Assembly: GCF_030055635.1 (NCBI RefSeq)
Contig: NZ_JASFYM010000013.1
Span: forward strand, 1 to 64,000
DNA from: Methanothrix sp.
GTDB lineage: Archaea; Halobacteriota; Methanosarcinia; Methanotrichales; Methanotrichaceae
Direction: 5' to 3'
Length of the DNA stretch: 64,000 nucleotides
This document shows positions 54,230 to 62,882 of the stretch, one piece after another. Position 1 is the stretch's first letter. Each line of letters begins with the position of its first letter. A program made the position numbers and the translations under genes. The notes beneath the pieces were generated by a model. It ran no database searches and had not been told where the DNA came from. It was given only the letters and a program-made list of their open reading frames with translations.

Positions 54230-54284
54230 TCATGCATTGCGCACGGTGTTCCCACAGCGGTTCAGCTATTCGAGCACACAACCG
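54230..54284 (+). repeat. Dispersed intergenic repeat, truncated copy 3
   Basis: Shares TCATGC..TGC.CAC, GGTTCA and GAGCACACAACCG with the 3' half of the copies at 46.5 and 49.1 kb, more diverged. It lies in the 243-base divergent spacer before tfs. Confidence 0.5.
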
Positions 54285-54335
54285 CCCTTGACTGCTTGGT
54301 TGTGTTTCGGACACAATTACCTCAGCCATCGCAAC

Positions 54336-54346
54336 CTTTAATATAG
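54336..54346 (+). promoter_or_regulatory. TATA box for tfs, leaderless start
   Basis: ctttaatatag is centred about 26 bases before the ATG at 54367 and no ribosome binding site precedes that ATG, so the transcript probably begins at the start codon. Confidence 0.6.
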
Positions 54347-54366
54347 CACGGGTCGACCAGCTGGCG

Positions 54367-54675
54367 ATGGAGTTCTGCCCTGCGTGTAAGAGCATGATGA
54401 TCCCCAGGGAGGGGATGATGGTATGCAGAAAGTGCGGTATGAGGATACCGAAGAGCTCGAACAACCCGATCGTCTCGGTGACAAACAAGCTCGAGAGGTC
54501 TGTGCCCGTGCTTGAGCAGGAGTCTGCAGGCCTGCCGACAACAAAAGCGAAATGCCCTGAGTGCGGGAACGATACTGCCTACTGGTGGCTCAGACAGCTG
54601 AGAGCCGCTGACGAGTCTGAGGTCCGCTTCTTCAGATGCACAAAGTGCGGGAATACCTGGAGAGAGTATGACTGA
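54367..54675 (+). CDS. tfs: Transcription factor S (TFS)
   Basis: Archaeal homologue of TFIIS that helps RNA polymerase cleave backtracked RNA. 102 residues with an N-terminal zinc ribbon (CPACKSMMIPREGMMVCRKCG) and a C-terminal one (CPECGNDTAYWWLRQLRAAD...CTKCGNTWREYD). The C-terminal acidic loop reads RAADESEV, with the Asp-Glu pair needed to stimulate cleavage. It is followed after 62 bases by the PCNA gene with its own promoter. Confidence 0.95.
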   Translation: MEFCPACKSMMIPREGMMVCRKCGMRIPKSSNNPIVSVTNKLERSVPVLEQESAGLPTTKAKCPECGNDTAYWWLRQLRAADESEVRFFRCTKCGNTWREYD

Positions 54676-54694
54676 ATGATGGATCACATGGAAA

Positions 54695-54707
54695 ACTATA
54701 TTAAATA
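54695..54707 (+). promoter_or_regulatory. TATA box for pcn-priL
   Basis: actatattaaata lies about 37 bases before the pcn ATG at 54738; ribosome binding site GGAGG at 54726-54730. Confidence 0.5.
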
Positions 54708-54737
54708 CTAGATACTTTCTTTTCTGGAGGCGCTAGG

Positions 54738-55469
54738 ATGCTGAAGGCAGTTATTGATGCAGAAACCCTGCGGGATGCGATCGAGGCAGTATCTTCCTTG
54801 GTCGATGAGGTCAAGTTTACGATATCTGAGAAAGGTCTCGAGCTCAAGGCGGTCGATCCGGCGAATGTCGCAATGGTCTCACTCAGGATCGATGCATCCG
54901 CATTCGAGTTCTATCAGGCAACCCCTGGGGAGATCGGGGTCGATCTCGTGCGTCTGAGCGATCTGCTGAGCATGGCTGACAGGGGAGAGCGTGTGAGGCT
55001 CGAGCTCCTGGAGGATGAGAGGAAGCTCAGGATAGGCGTCGGATCTCTGTCATACACACTGAGCCTGATAGATCCGAGCGCGATACGTAAGGAGCCCAGG
55101 ATTCCCGAGCTCGATCTCCCAGCGCATGTGACGATCCCCGGTGCGGAGTTCAGAAGGGCTATCAAGGCTGCGGAGAAGGTGAGTGATCATGTGGTGCTTG
55201 GTGTTAAAGATGACGTCTTCTACATGGAGGCGAAGGGCGACATAGACGCGCTGAAGCTCACGATGCCGAGCTCCGAGCTTCTCGACATGAAGCCTGGGGA
55301 GGCAAGATCTCTGTTCTCGCTGGATTACCTCTCCGACATGAGCAAATCCATAGGAAAGGCACCTGAGGTGAAGCTTGAGATAGGCATCGATTATCCGCTG
55401 CGGATCAGCTTCAGGCTGAACGAGGTCTATGTCAGCTACCTCCTGGCGCCCAGAATAGAGCAGGAATGA
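54738..55469 (+). CDS. pcn: DNA polymerase sliding clamp (PCNA)
   Basis: Homotrimeric processivity clamp, 243 residues, normal length. MLKAVIDAETLRDAIEAVSS, SEKGLELKAVDPANVAMVSL and the interdomain segment with LDLPAHVTIPGAEFRRAI are typical; the C-terminus ends VYVSYLLAPRIEQE. It recruits polymerase, ligase and nucleases through PIP motifs. ATGA overlap with priL couples clamp and primase translation. Confidence 0.97.
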   Translation: MLKAVIDAETLRDAIEAVSSLVDEVKFTISEKGLELKAVDPANVAMVSLRIDASAFEFYQATPGEIGVDLVRLSDLLSMADRGERVRLELLEDERKLRIGVGSLSYTLSLIDPSAIRKEPRIPELDLPAHVTIPGAEFRRAIKAAEKVSDHVVLGVKDDVFYMEAKGDIDALKLTMPSSELLDMKPGEARSLFSLDYLSDMSKSIGKAPEVKLEIGIDYPLRISFRLNEVYVSYLLAPRIEQE

Positions 55470-56473
55470 GGACGTTCTGGTACCCATTCACACATGCAGC
55501 AGCACAGGATATCAGGCATATAGATGCGCCCCTTGAGGACGTGCTCAGGAGCAGGGCGTTTCAGCCTGTGAGGCGCAGGGCGCTCGAGCGTGTCCGCGGA
55601 GCGCTCCAGGGAGAGATACCGGAAGCGGACACATCAGACAGCGTGAAGCAGAACGTCGAGCTCCTGTCATATCCTCTCGCCAGGCTGATCGTCTCCTGCA
55701 TCGATGACGATTATCTTCTGAGGCGCTATGTCCTGGCTGAGTCGAAGCTTGCCCACAGGAGGCTGAGGGTCTCCGATACAGAGGAGGTGCTGGAGATCGC
55801 CAGGGACCTGGGGATGAGCCCACTCTCTGAGGGGGAGAACTTCAGAGTACACTTTGTGGATTTTGTTGTATCCGCTGCGAGGTTCAGGAGCCAGAAGTGG
55901 AAGCTGATCAACAGAAACCTGGAACGCGGCTATCTCACAGTCACCCGCGAAGAGCTGCTCCGCCTGATGGAGGAGAGGATCAAGGACAGGATACAGGAGG
56001 GGCTTCCGCTCGATGCTGGAGGCATATGCGAGAGCCTCTCGGATCAAATTAAATCCATAAGAGATGAGCTCGAATCGTCGAAGCAGAGCGCGATGGTGGA
56101 GCTCGGCGAGTTCGACAGGGACGCACTGCCGCCGTGCATGAGATCGCTGCTGGAGCAGCTCGCTGCCGGCAGAAACCTGGCCCACACAGCGAGATTCGCG
56201 CTCACAAGCTTTCTTCTCAACATAAATCTGAGTGTCGAGGAGATAATCGGCATTTTCAACAACAGCCCAGACTTTGATGAGGAGATGACAAGATACCAGA
56301 TCGAGCACATCGCTGGATCTACAGGGACTAGATACACCCCGCCGTCCTGCTCCACGATGCTCACATACGGAAACTGCCCCGGGGGCGATGAGCTCTGCAG
56401 GCGCATCAGGCACCCGATAAGCTACTACAGGCGCCGCCTGAGGGAATCGCCGAAGTCAACAGCTCCCTCCTGA
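55466..56473 (+). CDS. priL: DNA primase large subunit PriL
   Basis: Regulatory, iron-sulfur subunit of the archaeal replicative primase, 335 residues. The N-terminus has FWYPFTHAAAQDI and RPVRRRALER-like basic helices; the C-terminal domain has four cysteines for a 4Fe-4S cluster (PPCMRSLLEQL, PPSCSTMLTYGNCPGGDELC) and the HPISYYRRRLRE end. It partners the catalytic PriS, which is not in this window. The start overlaps pcn by four bases. Confidence 0.95.
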   Translation: MRTFWYPFTHAAAQDIRHIDAPLEDVLRSRAFQPVRRRALERVRGALQGEIPEADTSDSVKQNVELLSYPLARLIVSCIDDDYLLRRYVLAESKLAHRRLRVSDTEEVLEIARDLGMSPLSEGENFRVHFVDFVVSAARFRSQKWKLINRNLERGYLTVTREELLRLMEERIKDRIQEGLPLDAGGICESLSDQIKSIRDELESSKQSAMVELGEFDRDALPPCMRSLLEQLAAGRNLAHTARFALTSFLLNINLSVEEIIGIFNNSPDFDEEMTRYQIEHIAGSTGTRYTPPSCSTMLTYGNCPGGDELCRRIRHPISYYRRRLRESPKSTAPS

Positions 56474-56634
56474 GGATGTGCCGCCATCCCTGCGCCCCGG
56501 GGAGTTTTGGTCAGGATCTTGCGATCCGGCCGGGATTACGGGGTGCATCGATCTGTTTTCAAATTGCACAGAACATCAGTCTCGGTATAGATGCGGTTTT
56601 TAACCTAACGTCAAACTGCTCAGTTCAGAGAATT

Positions 56635-57900
56635 TCACGGAGATGTGCTCAGATTCACTCCAAGCCTTCTCATATCATCAAAGAACCCCGGATAGGATAC
56701 CTCTACAGATTCGGCTGTATCGATCCTTGTATCGCCTGCAACGATTCCTGCAAGCGTCAGTGCCATCACAATCCTGTGGTCGTGGTATCCGTGAAGATCT
56801 GCTCCATGCAGTTCTCCCCCGACAATCTCCAGGCCATCAGGTCTCTCCTCTATCTTTGCGCCCATCTTCTTCAGCTCGACAGCCATCGCATGGATCCTGT
56901 CGGTCTCCTTGTGGCGCACGTGCTCCGCGTTTTTTATAACTGTATGCCCCTCGGCCACCGCTCCAAGAACAGCAAGCGTTGGCACAAGATCCGGGGTCAG
57001 GCTCGCATCTATCTCTGTGCCTTCCAGATCTGACGCTGATACGCTAACCTCTCCTCTCTCTGTATCCCAGGAGACGTCCGCTCCCATCTCTCTGAGAATC
57101 GCAACTATCGCAGAGTCGCCCTGCCTTGAGGGTAACAGGCCCTGCACTCTAGCAGAGCCTGCAAGCGCGGCTGCCGCGAGCGGATACGATGCAGATGAGA
57201 AATCCCCCGGCACCGTGTACTCCTGAAGCCTGTACCTCTGGTCTCCATGCATGTGGAAAACACTTCCATCAGCATGTATCTCAGCCCCGGCCTCTCTCAG
57301 TATGTCCAGAGTGATCTCAGCATACGGCCTGGACTTCAGCTCACCCTTTATCGAGATCGTCGTATCGCCGCTGGATAGCGGGCATGCTATCAGGAGTGCT
57401 GAGAGGAACTGCGAGCTCACGCTGCCATCCAGGGATGTTGATCCGCCCCTGAGCCGCCCTCTTATGACCAGAGGAGCGCGATCGTTTCCCCTTATGGAGA
57501 AAGCCTCAGCGCCCAGCTCGTTTAACGCCTTGAGAAGCGGGCCGTTGGGCCTGCTCCGTATCGAGCTGTCGCCTGTTAGGACCGCGCCATCGGTGAGCGC
57601 TGCAACCGCTGACATGAACCTGAGCGTCGTCCCTGAGTTCAGAACATCTATTATGTTCTCAGGGGTTCTGGGCCTGCCCGAGACTCCCTGGATCTCGAGA
57701 GAACCTCCCAGTAACTTCACCTCAGCCCCGAAGGCCTCGCATGCCGATATCGTGGCACGGGTGTCTGCGGATATGAGCGGCCTGTGGACGCGTCCTGAGT
57801 CAGAGAGGGCTGTGATGAGCACAGCCCTGTGCGTGTAGCTCTTCGATGGCGGTGCGCGTACAGTTCCTGAGATGGAGGAGCGTGAGACAGATACTATCAT
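56635..57900 (-). CDS. aroA: 3-phosphoshikimate 1-carboxyvinyltransferase (EPSP synthase)
   Basis: Sixth shikimate-pathway step: transfers the enolpyruvyl group of PEP to shikimate-3-phosphate. Start at the ATG at 57900 (MIVSVSRSSISGTVRAPPSK); 421 residues. Key motifs: APPSKSYTHRAVLI, NSGTTLRFMSA, DGSVSSQFLSALLIA, PDLVPTLAVLGA, KETDRIHAMAVELKKMGA, YHDHRIVMAL. A minus-strand TATA box at 57921-57930 about 25 bases before the ATG suggests a leaderless message. It converges with priL across a 161-base gap without a gene. Confidence 0.96.
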   Translation of the reverse strand: MIVSVSRSSISGTVRAPPSKSYTHRAVLITALSDSGRVHRPLISADTRATISACEAFGAEVKLLGGSLEIQGVSGRPRTPENIIDVLNSGTTLRFMSAVAALTDGAVLTGDSSIRSRPNGPLLKALNELGAEAFSIRGNDRAPLVIRGRLRGGSTSLDGSVSSQFLSALLIACPLSSGDTTISIKGELKSRPYAEITLDILREAGAEIHADGSVFHMHGDQRYRLQEYTVPGDFSSASYPLAAAALAGSARVQGLLPSRQGDSAIVAILREMGADVSWDTERGEVSVSASDLEGTEIDASLTPDLVPTLAVLGAVAEGHTVIKNAEHVRHKETDRIHAMAVELKKMGAKIEERPDGLEIVGGELHGADLHGYHDHRIVMALTLAGIVAGDTRIDTAESVEVSYPGFFDDMRRLGVNLSTSP

Positions 57901-57920
57901 GTGAGATAGAACCACGGGAT

Positions 57921-57930
57921 GGTATATTAA
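57921..57930 (-). promoter_or_regulatory. TATA box for aroA, leaderless start
   Basis: ttaatatacc on the minus strand, centred 25 bases before the start codon. Confidence 0.55.
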
Positions 57931-58113
57931 GAATGCGTGAGGCCCTGCCTTAAAAGATCTCGCTGGCATGCAGAGTCAGAAGATGCAGGTCGTGGGTTTG
58001 GATCGCCGAAGAGACTTCCGGAAATCAGATGACGCTGAACGACAGATAAATTAGGGATTGCTGCATGCTTCTGAGCTCAGCGATAAATGCATAACACACG
58101 CATGCAACCGGTA

Positions 58114-59643
58114 TCAGAGAGATCTCACCCAGATCAGAGCTGAGATCAGCAGGAGGATCACCATCTCGAATCCGAAGGGATGTGCTTCAAAATTCCTCAG
58201 CTGTATGGGTTCGTCGACCACTGTGCTCTCTGTGATCCTGCTCATGTTCGGGATCTCTGGGGATCTCTTCTCTAGCTTTAGGGGCGAGACCTCGCAGCGG
58301 AACATATTGTTCTCTGAGTCGAAGTAGACCAGATCGACCGGTGGAAGCATGCAGGAGCCGTTCGGGCAGCGGACCAACCAGGAAATGGTTCTGGATGCGC
58401 CAGCTGCAAGAGCGAAGCTGAGGTCGTTACTCCCGTTCAAAATCTCGATCCCTTCCGGAAATATGCTGTATGCACGTATGCCTGCATAACGGTTGCCGAT
58501 GTTTTTGACATCCATGCAGACCTGCAATACATCCGTATCCCCTGGTGCATCCCCCACATAACGTTTCGCCTCGATCAGCGGCCCGAACACATCGACTATC
58601 GGGCTCTCAGAGGTCACGGTGTAGGTGCTGCCTGCTATAGAGTAGGTGCATCTTGCAGGTGGCAGAACCAGACCCTCACCAGGGCGCCTGGCCTTCACAG
58701 CGTAGCTTACAATCCTCATCTCACGTGGAGCGAGCTCAAAACTCTCTTCAGTCACACTCTCAGACTGGAACTCATCTACAGCAGCATCCCTGAAGCTCAG
58801 ATTCAGACGAACATCTCCCGTGTTTCTGACCGTATCGATAACGTAGTATGTCCTGCCGAAGGTCTGTGTATCATGCACATGCTTGTGCAGCTCCACCGGC
58901 CCGAGCACTGTTAGCGGCAGGGCAGATTCAGATCTGTAAAGGTTGCCGTCTGCATCCAGATATTCTGCCGTCGCCACAAGCTCGATACTCCTTGTCTCGG
59001 GAAGGCTTGGGGCCATGAGGCTGAACCTCTCCATCCACACCTCCCCCGATCTAAGAAGGGATGCGCGCATATCTTTGCTGGGATCTTTCTGCGGTTCGGT
59101 CGGTGTATCTGAGCGAAAATCGCTGAGACCAAGATGCAGGTGTATGTTCTCCGCATCACCATCCCCTCTGTTCTCCACAAACACATCCACCCTGATCTGA
59201 TCGCCAATGTGGTAAACATTCCTCTCAGAAGCCATGCTGATTACAATCTCAGGTCGCGATCTCATACTGATCTCAATAATTGCCCGGGATTCATTTGAGA
59301 GGTAGCTCTCCCTGTAGACCTCCTCTAGCTTGATCCCAAGCCTCTCCCTGTTGCGCTCATCCTTCAGGACGAAAAACTCCCCCTCACTCATGACAGTTGA
59401 GGATATGCTGCCATTGCGGTAAATGCTGAGAAGAACAGCTGGATTGCCGGGCGTGACAGAGATATCTGAGAGTTCTATCGAGTAACCATCAGCTTCAATT
59501 CTCTCCCCCGGCTGGAGTTCTGCCTGGATGCTCTCACCCCAGCTCGCTGATGCAGGAATTAATAGAAGGGCAAAGATGAAGAGCGCAGCAAGGGATCTAG
59601 CTCCTGAAGAGGAGATAAACCGCAAGGGCGATGATGAAGGCAT
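58114..59643 (-). CDS. Exported, membrane-anchored protein with CARDB-like Ig domains
   Basis: The frame is open to 59919, but that part lies over the upstream gene. The ATG at 59643 gives 509 residues with a signal segment (ARSLAALFIFALLLIPASAS); the exact start is uncertain and overlaps the upstream gene by about 47 bases. The body has three or four Ig-like domains (IRVDVFVENRGDGDAENIHL, VIDTVRNTGDVRLNLSF, VCMDVKNIGNRYAGIRAYS), as in archaeal CARDB/COG1361 S-layer-type proteins, and the C-terminus is a transmembrane helix (FEMVILLLISALIWVRSL). A cell-surface role is likely. Confidence 0.7.
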   Translation of the reverse strand: MPSSSPLRFISSSGARSLAALFIFALLLIPASASWGESIQAELQPGERIEADGYSIELSDISVTPGNPAVLLSIYRNGSISSTVMSEGEFFVLKDERNRERLGIKLEEVYRESYLSNESRAIIEISMRSRPEIVISMASERNVYHIGDQIRVDVFVENRGDGDAENIHLHLGLSDFRSDTPTEPQKDPSKDMRASLLRSGEVWMERFSLMAPSLPETRSIELVATAEYLDADGNLYRSESALPLTVLGPVELHKHVHDTQTFGRTYYVIDTVRNTGDVRLNLSFRDAAVDEFQSESVTEESFELAPREMRIVSYAVKARRPGEGLVLPPARCTYSIAGSTYTVTSESPIVDVFGPLIEAKRYVGDAPGDTDVLQVCMDVKNIGNRYAGIRAYSIFPEGIEILNGSNDLSFALAAGASRTISWLVRCPNGSCMLPPVDLVYFDSENNMFRCEVSPLKLEKRSPEIPNMSRITESTVVDEPIQLRNFEAHPFGFEMVILLLISALIWVRSL

Positions 59644-60514
59644 AGATGTACAAATCATTTGAAGTGCGATTCTGCCACTCTTCAACCCTATCAACGGCCT
59701 GCCTGGTTGTTTTGAGGGTGCTGAGCTCAACGGTCTTTGGAGAAGTAATCGAAGAGCGGGTCTCAGAGCTGTTAGTGGATAAATTGTTGGCAGCTTCTTT
59801 TTTCGGGGAGCTCTGAGAGGGCTGGGAAGGCGCCTGAGAAGCATCAGATATCTGAGCTCTGCTGCTTGCACCCTTCTTGAATGCGACCCCCTTCGGAGCA
59901 TATAGCACAACAGCGTCATCCCTGATCAGATCCACTCTCCTGCTCTTCCGGTACTCGATCTCAGTCTCAGGATCCCTCCAGTGCACTGATATGTTGTGCA
60001 TCCCTCTCTCGAGCTTGATCTTGCCGGCCTCGGTCATCGAGCTCTTCTTGGCGTTTGTGCACCGCTCGAACTTATCGTCAATGTAGAGGCAAACATCTAG
60101 ATCCCTCTCATTATCGTTCTTGACCAGGACAGTCAGGTAGAACTTCTCTGGTGCGTCATTCTTCTCTGTGTAAAGCGTCACTGGTGTGGCATTCTTCACA
60201 ACCATCACGACAGAGGTCTCATAGCTCTTGCGCGTATCCTCATCCCACCAGGTTATCGTGAAACTGTGCTCACCTTCTAGATTATAGATGCCGAATTCAG
60301 CCTCACTCTCAGATGAGACCTCCCGGGAATCGACAAACTCGCCATCTATGAACAGTGCTACCCGAAGACGATCGTCGTCTCTGTTGAATACATATACGTG
60401 TGCTGCGCTACTTTCTTCTCCACCAGTGTGGTTCCAATGATCTGATGCATTAACTGCGCCGCTCAGAAGAGCGATGCATGCAATAAAGGCGTGCCATAGC
60501 ATTTTATTACTCAT
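59597..60514 (-). CDS. Exported membrane-anchored protein with low-complexity stalk
   Basis: A 305-residue protein: signal peptide (MLWHAFIACIALLSGAVNAS), two related beta-rich domains (RLRVALFIDGEFVDSREVSS and DLDVCLYIDDKFERC), a Ser/Pro/Gln/Thr-rich stalk (about 210-275) and a C-terminal transmembrane helix (LYIYAFIIALAVYLLF). This is the shape of a surface protein held by its C-terminus. The two repeats of the pattern L-x-V-x-L-(F/Y)-I-D-(G/D)-(E/K)-F suggest an internal duplication. It overlaps the next exported protein gene, so they are made together. Confidence 0.65.
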   Translation of the reverse strand: MSNKMLWHAFIACIALLSGAVNASDHWNHTGGEESSAAHVYVFNRDDDRLRVALFIDGEFVDSREVSSESEAEFGIYNLEGEHSFTITWWDEDTRKSYETSVVMVVKNATPVTLYTEKNDAPEKFYLTVLVKNDNERDLDVCLYIDDKFERCTNAKKSSMTEAGKIKLERGMHNISVHWRDPETEIEYRKSRRVDLIRDDAVVLYAPKGVAFKKGASSRAQISDASQAPSQPSQSSPKKEAANNLSTNSSETRSSITSPKTVELSTLKTTRQAVDRVEEWQNRTSNDLYIYAFIIALAVYLLFRS

Positions 60515-60614
60515 TTACTATATCTTATGTCATTCAGCATGCATAAAAATTTATTTGTTCTATTAAGTGACACTGTTAATATTAATAATAGATTTTAATT
60601 CATATTACAAAAAG

Positions 60615-60623
60615 ATTATATAC
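60615..60623 (+). promoter_or_regulatory. TATA box for small membrane protein gene
   Basis: attatatac gives an expected transcription start near 60644, which makes the TTG at 60632 unlikely as start and supports the GTG at 60653. Confidence 0.5.
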
Positions 60624-60652
60624 CGCAGCTGTTGATATACATACGTGAGATC

Positions 60653-61057
60653 GTGAACGACTGGATCCTCGGCTTGCTGGTCGCAGAGGGCATACCTCTT
60701 TTGGCGCTCATATACTACCTGGAGCACAGGAGAAGGATGTATCTGCTCGAGAAGGGGTGTCTGATCATGGAATCCCCAGAGAAACGGACAGAGCGCAGGT
60801 TGTGCAACGGTCTGTTTCTCATGCTCGTCGGGGCTTTTGTTCTATCGATGCCTGCCCTTGCAAACATTTTCAGAATTGAAATGAGACCAACTATTGAGCA
60901 GGTCCTTACAGGGTTTTTGATCGTCTCTGCTGGACTCTCGCTGATCCTGGGCACGATTCTCCTCCAGAAGGCACGAACGCCTCTCAGGCAACATGAGAGT
61001 TACGAGCCACAGGATCATACCGTTCCGGATGCAGGCAGAGGGGCAGTTTGGAAGTGA
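60653..61057 (+). CDS. Small membrane protein (DUF6249-like, 134 aa)
   Basis: From the GTG at 60653: about 134 residues with three hydrophobic helices (DWILGLLVAEGIPLLALIYY, LFLMLVGAFVLSMPALANIF, LTGFLIVSAGLSLILGTILL) separated by a basic segment (EHRRRMYLLEKGCLIM). The layout, an N-terminal helix, a basic turn with EKG and two further helices, resembles DUF6249-type proteins. Function unknown. It stands alone between a divergent exported pair and the ABC transporter cluster. Confidence 0.55.
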   Translation: MNDWILGLLVAEGIPLLALIYYLEHRRRMYLLEKGCLIMESPEKRTERRLCNGLFLMLVGAFVLSMPALANIFRIEMRPTIEQVLTGFLIVSAGLSLILGTILLQKARTPLRQHESYEPQDHTVPDAGRGAVWK

Positions 61058-61123
61058 TATGAGCGCAGCATTGAGGATCATTGAGTTCAGATACATGCGA
61101 TGTAGTGGGTGGCATTATGCCGG

Positions 61124-61157
61124 TGCACTCTGACTCCTGATGCACTCTGACCCCTGA
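61124..61157 (+). repeat. Tandem 17-bp direct repeat
   Basis: TGCACTCTGACTCCTGA and TGCACTCTGACCCCTGA follow each other directly with one mismatch, eight bases before the stop of the minus-strand ABC ATPase gene. Probably a local duplication; a role in termination is possible but not evident. Confidence 0.6.
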
Positions 61158-61164
61158 CAGTCTG

Positions 61165-61962
61165 TTACCGATCGGAGCTCACAAGGATATTCGAGCATGA
61201 GTTCGTGCAGAGGCTGTGGGAACCATGCGGCCCAGAGATCCTGTTGCTTATCGGCTCCCATTTTTCGACCGGTCCTGTGAAGACAACCCTGCCGTTGTGC
61301 AGCTCGCAGACACGATCCGACATGAATCTCATCACAGCAGGATGGTGCGAGATGTAGAGGTAGCCTATGCCCCTTTTACGCTGTATATCCTTCAGCAGAT
61401 TCAGGATCTGTGCCTGGATCGAGACGTCCAGCGATGCTGTGGGCTCATCCAGTATCATTATCCTCGGATTCAGCAGAAGAGCTCTGGCGAGCGCGATCCT
61501 CTGGTTCTGCCCGCCAGAGAGCTGCCTCGGAAAGCGACAGAGCACCTCCTCAGACAGACCCACCCCCTCCAGAACCTCTCTTATGATCGCCGCCTGCTCT
61601 TCCCCGGGTATCTTCAGCAGATCCAGTACCTCCCTGAGCGATCTCTCGATGGTCTTCAGGGGGTTCAGCGATGACTCCGGGTCCTGGAACACCATCTGCA
61701 CAGCTCTTCGGAATTCTGTGAACTCATGACCCATGATATCGCGCAGGTCTCTCCCCTTGAAGATCACTGCACCGGACGATGGGTGCTCCAGCCCTGCGAG
61801 TATTCTCGCCAGAGTCGTCTTTCCAGATCCGGATGGGCCGAAGAGCCCGATAGTCTGCCCTTCCCCTACCTCAACTGTGACATCGCGGAGCACGCATCGC
61901 TCTCTGCGGAATAGCAGCCCCTCATGGTATATCTTGCTCACGTTCTGGGCCCTCAGATACAT
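61165..61962 (-). CDS. ABC transporter ATP-binding protein (DppF/NikE-like)
   Basis: I start at the ATG at 61962, preceded by GAGGTG at a six-base distance; 265 residues. Walker A GPSGSGKTT, Q-loop VFQDPESSLNPL, signature LSGGQNQRIALARALL, Walker B IMILDEPTASLD. Length and FQDPxxSLNP place it in the dipeptide/oligopeptide/nickel subgroup, second ATPase position. The C-terminal tail (SHSLCTNSCSNILVS) has two Cys. It overlaps the preceding ATPase gene by ten bases. With the genes upstream it forms a Dpp/Nik-type importer at the cytoplasmic membrane. Confidence 0.9.
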   Translation of the reverse strand: MYLRAQNVSKIYHEGLLFRRERCVLRDVTVEVGEGQTIGLFGPSGSGKTTLARILAGLEHPSSGAVIFKGRDLRDIMGHEFTEFRRAVQMVFQDPESSLNPLKTIERSLREVLDLLKIPGEEQAAIIREVLEGVGLSEEVLCRFPRQLSGGQNQRIALARALLLNPRIMILDEPTASLDVSIQAQILNLLKDIQRKRGIGYLYISHHPAVMRFMSDRVCELHNGRVVFTGPVEKWEPISNRISGPHGSHSLCTNSCSNILVSSDR

Positions 61963-62882
61963 CTCCAGCACCTCACGGATCTTCCGCATGATGTGGTGAG
62001 AGAAGGTCTATCACGTGAGCATATGCTCATCCTCTGCTGGCACCTTGGATGGAACCTGCACCCCTTGGGGGGATCGATCATCGATGGGGTGTTTCCAGGT
62101 ATGGGCCTGAACCCGCGCTCCGGCATGCTATCGCAAAGCGCTTTTGTGTATGGATGCCATGGGTTATGCAGCACATCCTCTGTTCTTCCCATCTCCACGA
62201 TCTCACCGCAGTACATCACAGCGATTCTATCTGAGCTCGAAAGGGCAACATCGAGATCGTGAGTTATAATGATAAGAGACGCACCGCTTTCGTCCCTCAC
62301 AGATCCGATCAGCTCAAGCGCAGCATTCACCATGCTCTGATCCAGACCCTTGGTTGGCTCATCTGCTATCAGTACTCTGGGCCTGAGGATCGAAGAGCAT
62401 GCGATCATAGCCCGCTGGTTCATCCCGCCGGAGAGCTGGAATGGATACATCCCGCCGGCTCCGTTCAGCCCAAGGGCCCGGAGAAGCCTCTCAGCATCAT
62501 TCATTGCCCGACGTTTTGGGATATTGAGATGAACACGTAGCGGCTCAGATACCTGATACAATATCCGATGGACAGGGTTGAGCGCTGCGGATGGGTTCTG
62601 GAATATGATCGAGATCTCTCTGCCCCGTATGCGGGAGATCTCCCGCTCACTGAGCTTCAGCAGATCCATCCCCCTGTAGATCACGCTGCCTGTGACCCTA
62701 GCATTCTCTGGAAGAAGTCTCAGGATGGCATTTGCAACCACAGATTTCCCGCATCCGGTCTCGCCCACGATCGCTACTGTCTCATGCTCTTCGAGCATAA
62801 TGGAGATACCGGACGCTGCCTTAACAGATCCAGCAGGTGTATCGAACTTTACTGACAGTTCACGCACCTGGAGAAGCGACAT
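61953..62882 (-). CDS. ABC transporter ATP-binding protein (DppD/NikD-like)
   Basis: Start at the ATG at 62882, with GGAGGGG upstream; 309 residues. Walker A GETGCGKSV, Q-loop IFQNPSAALNPV, signature LSGGMNQRAMIACS, Walker B VLIADEPTKGLD, and the C-terminal oligopeptide/nickel extension GCRFHPRCQQRMSIC...C, which often binds a 4Fe-4S cluster. Its start lies 23 bases inside the permease gene. First ATPase of the importer. Confidence 0.9.
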   Translation of the reverse strand: MSLLQVRELSVKFDTPAGSVKAASGISIMLEEHETVAIVGETGCGKSVVANAILRLLPENARVTGSVIYRGMDLLKLSEREISRIRGREISIIFQNPSAALNPVHRILYQVSEPLRVHLNIPKRRAMNDAERLLRALGLNGAGGMYPFQLSGGMNQRAMIACSSILRPRVLIADEPTKGLDQSMVNAALELIGSVRDESGASLIIITHDLDVALSSSDRIAVMYCGEIVEMGRTEDVLHNPWHPYTKALCDSMPERGFRPIPGNTPSMIDPPKGCRFHPRCQQRMSICSRDRPSLTTSCGRSVRCWRCI

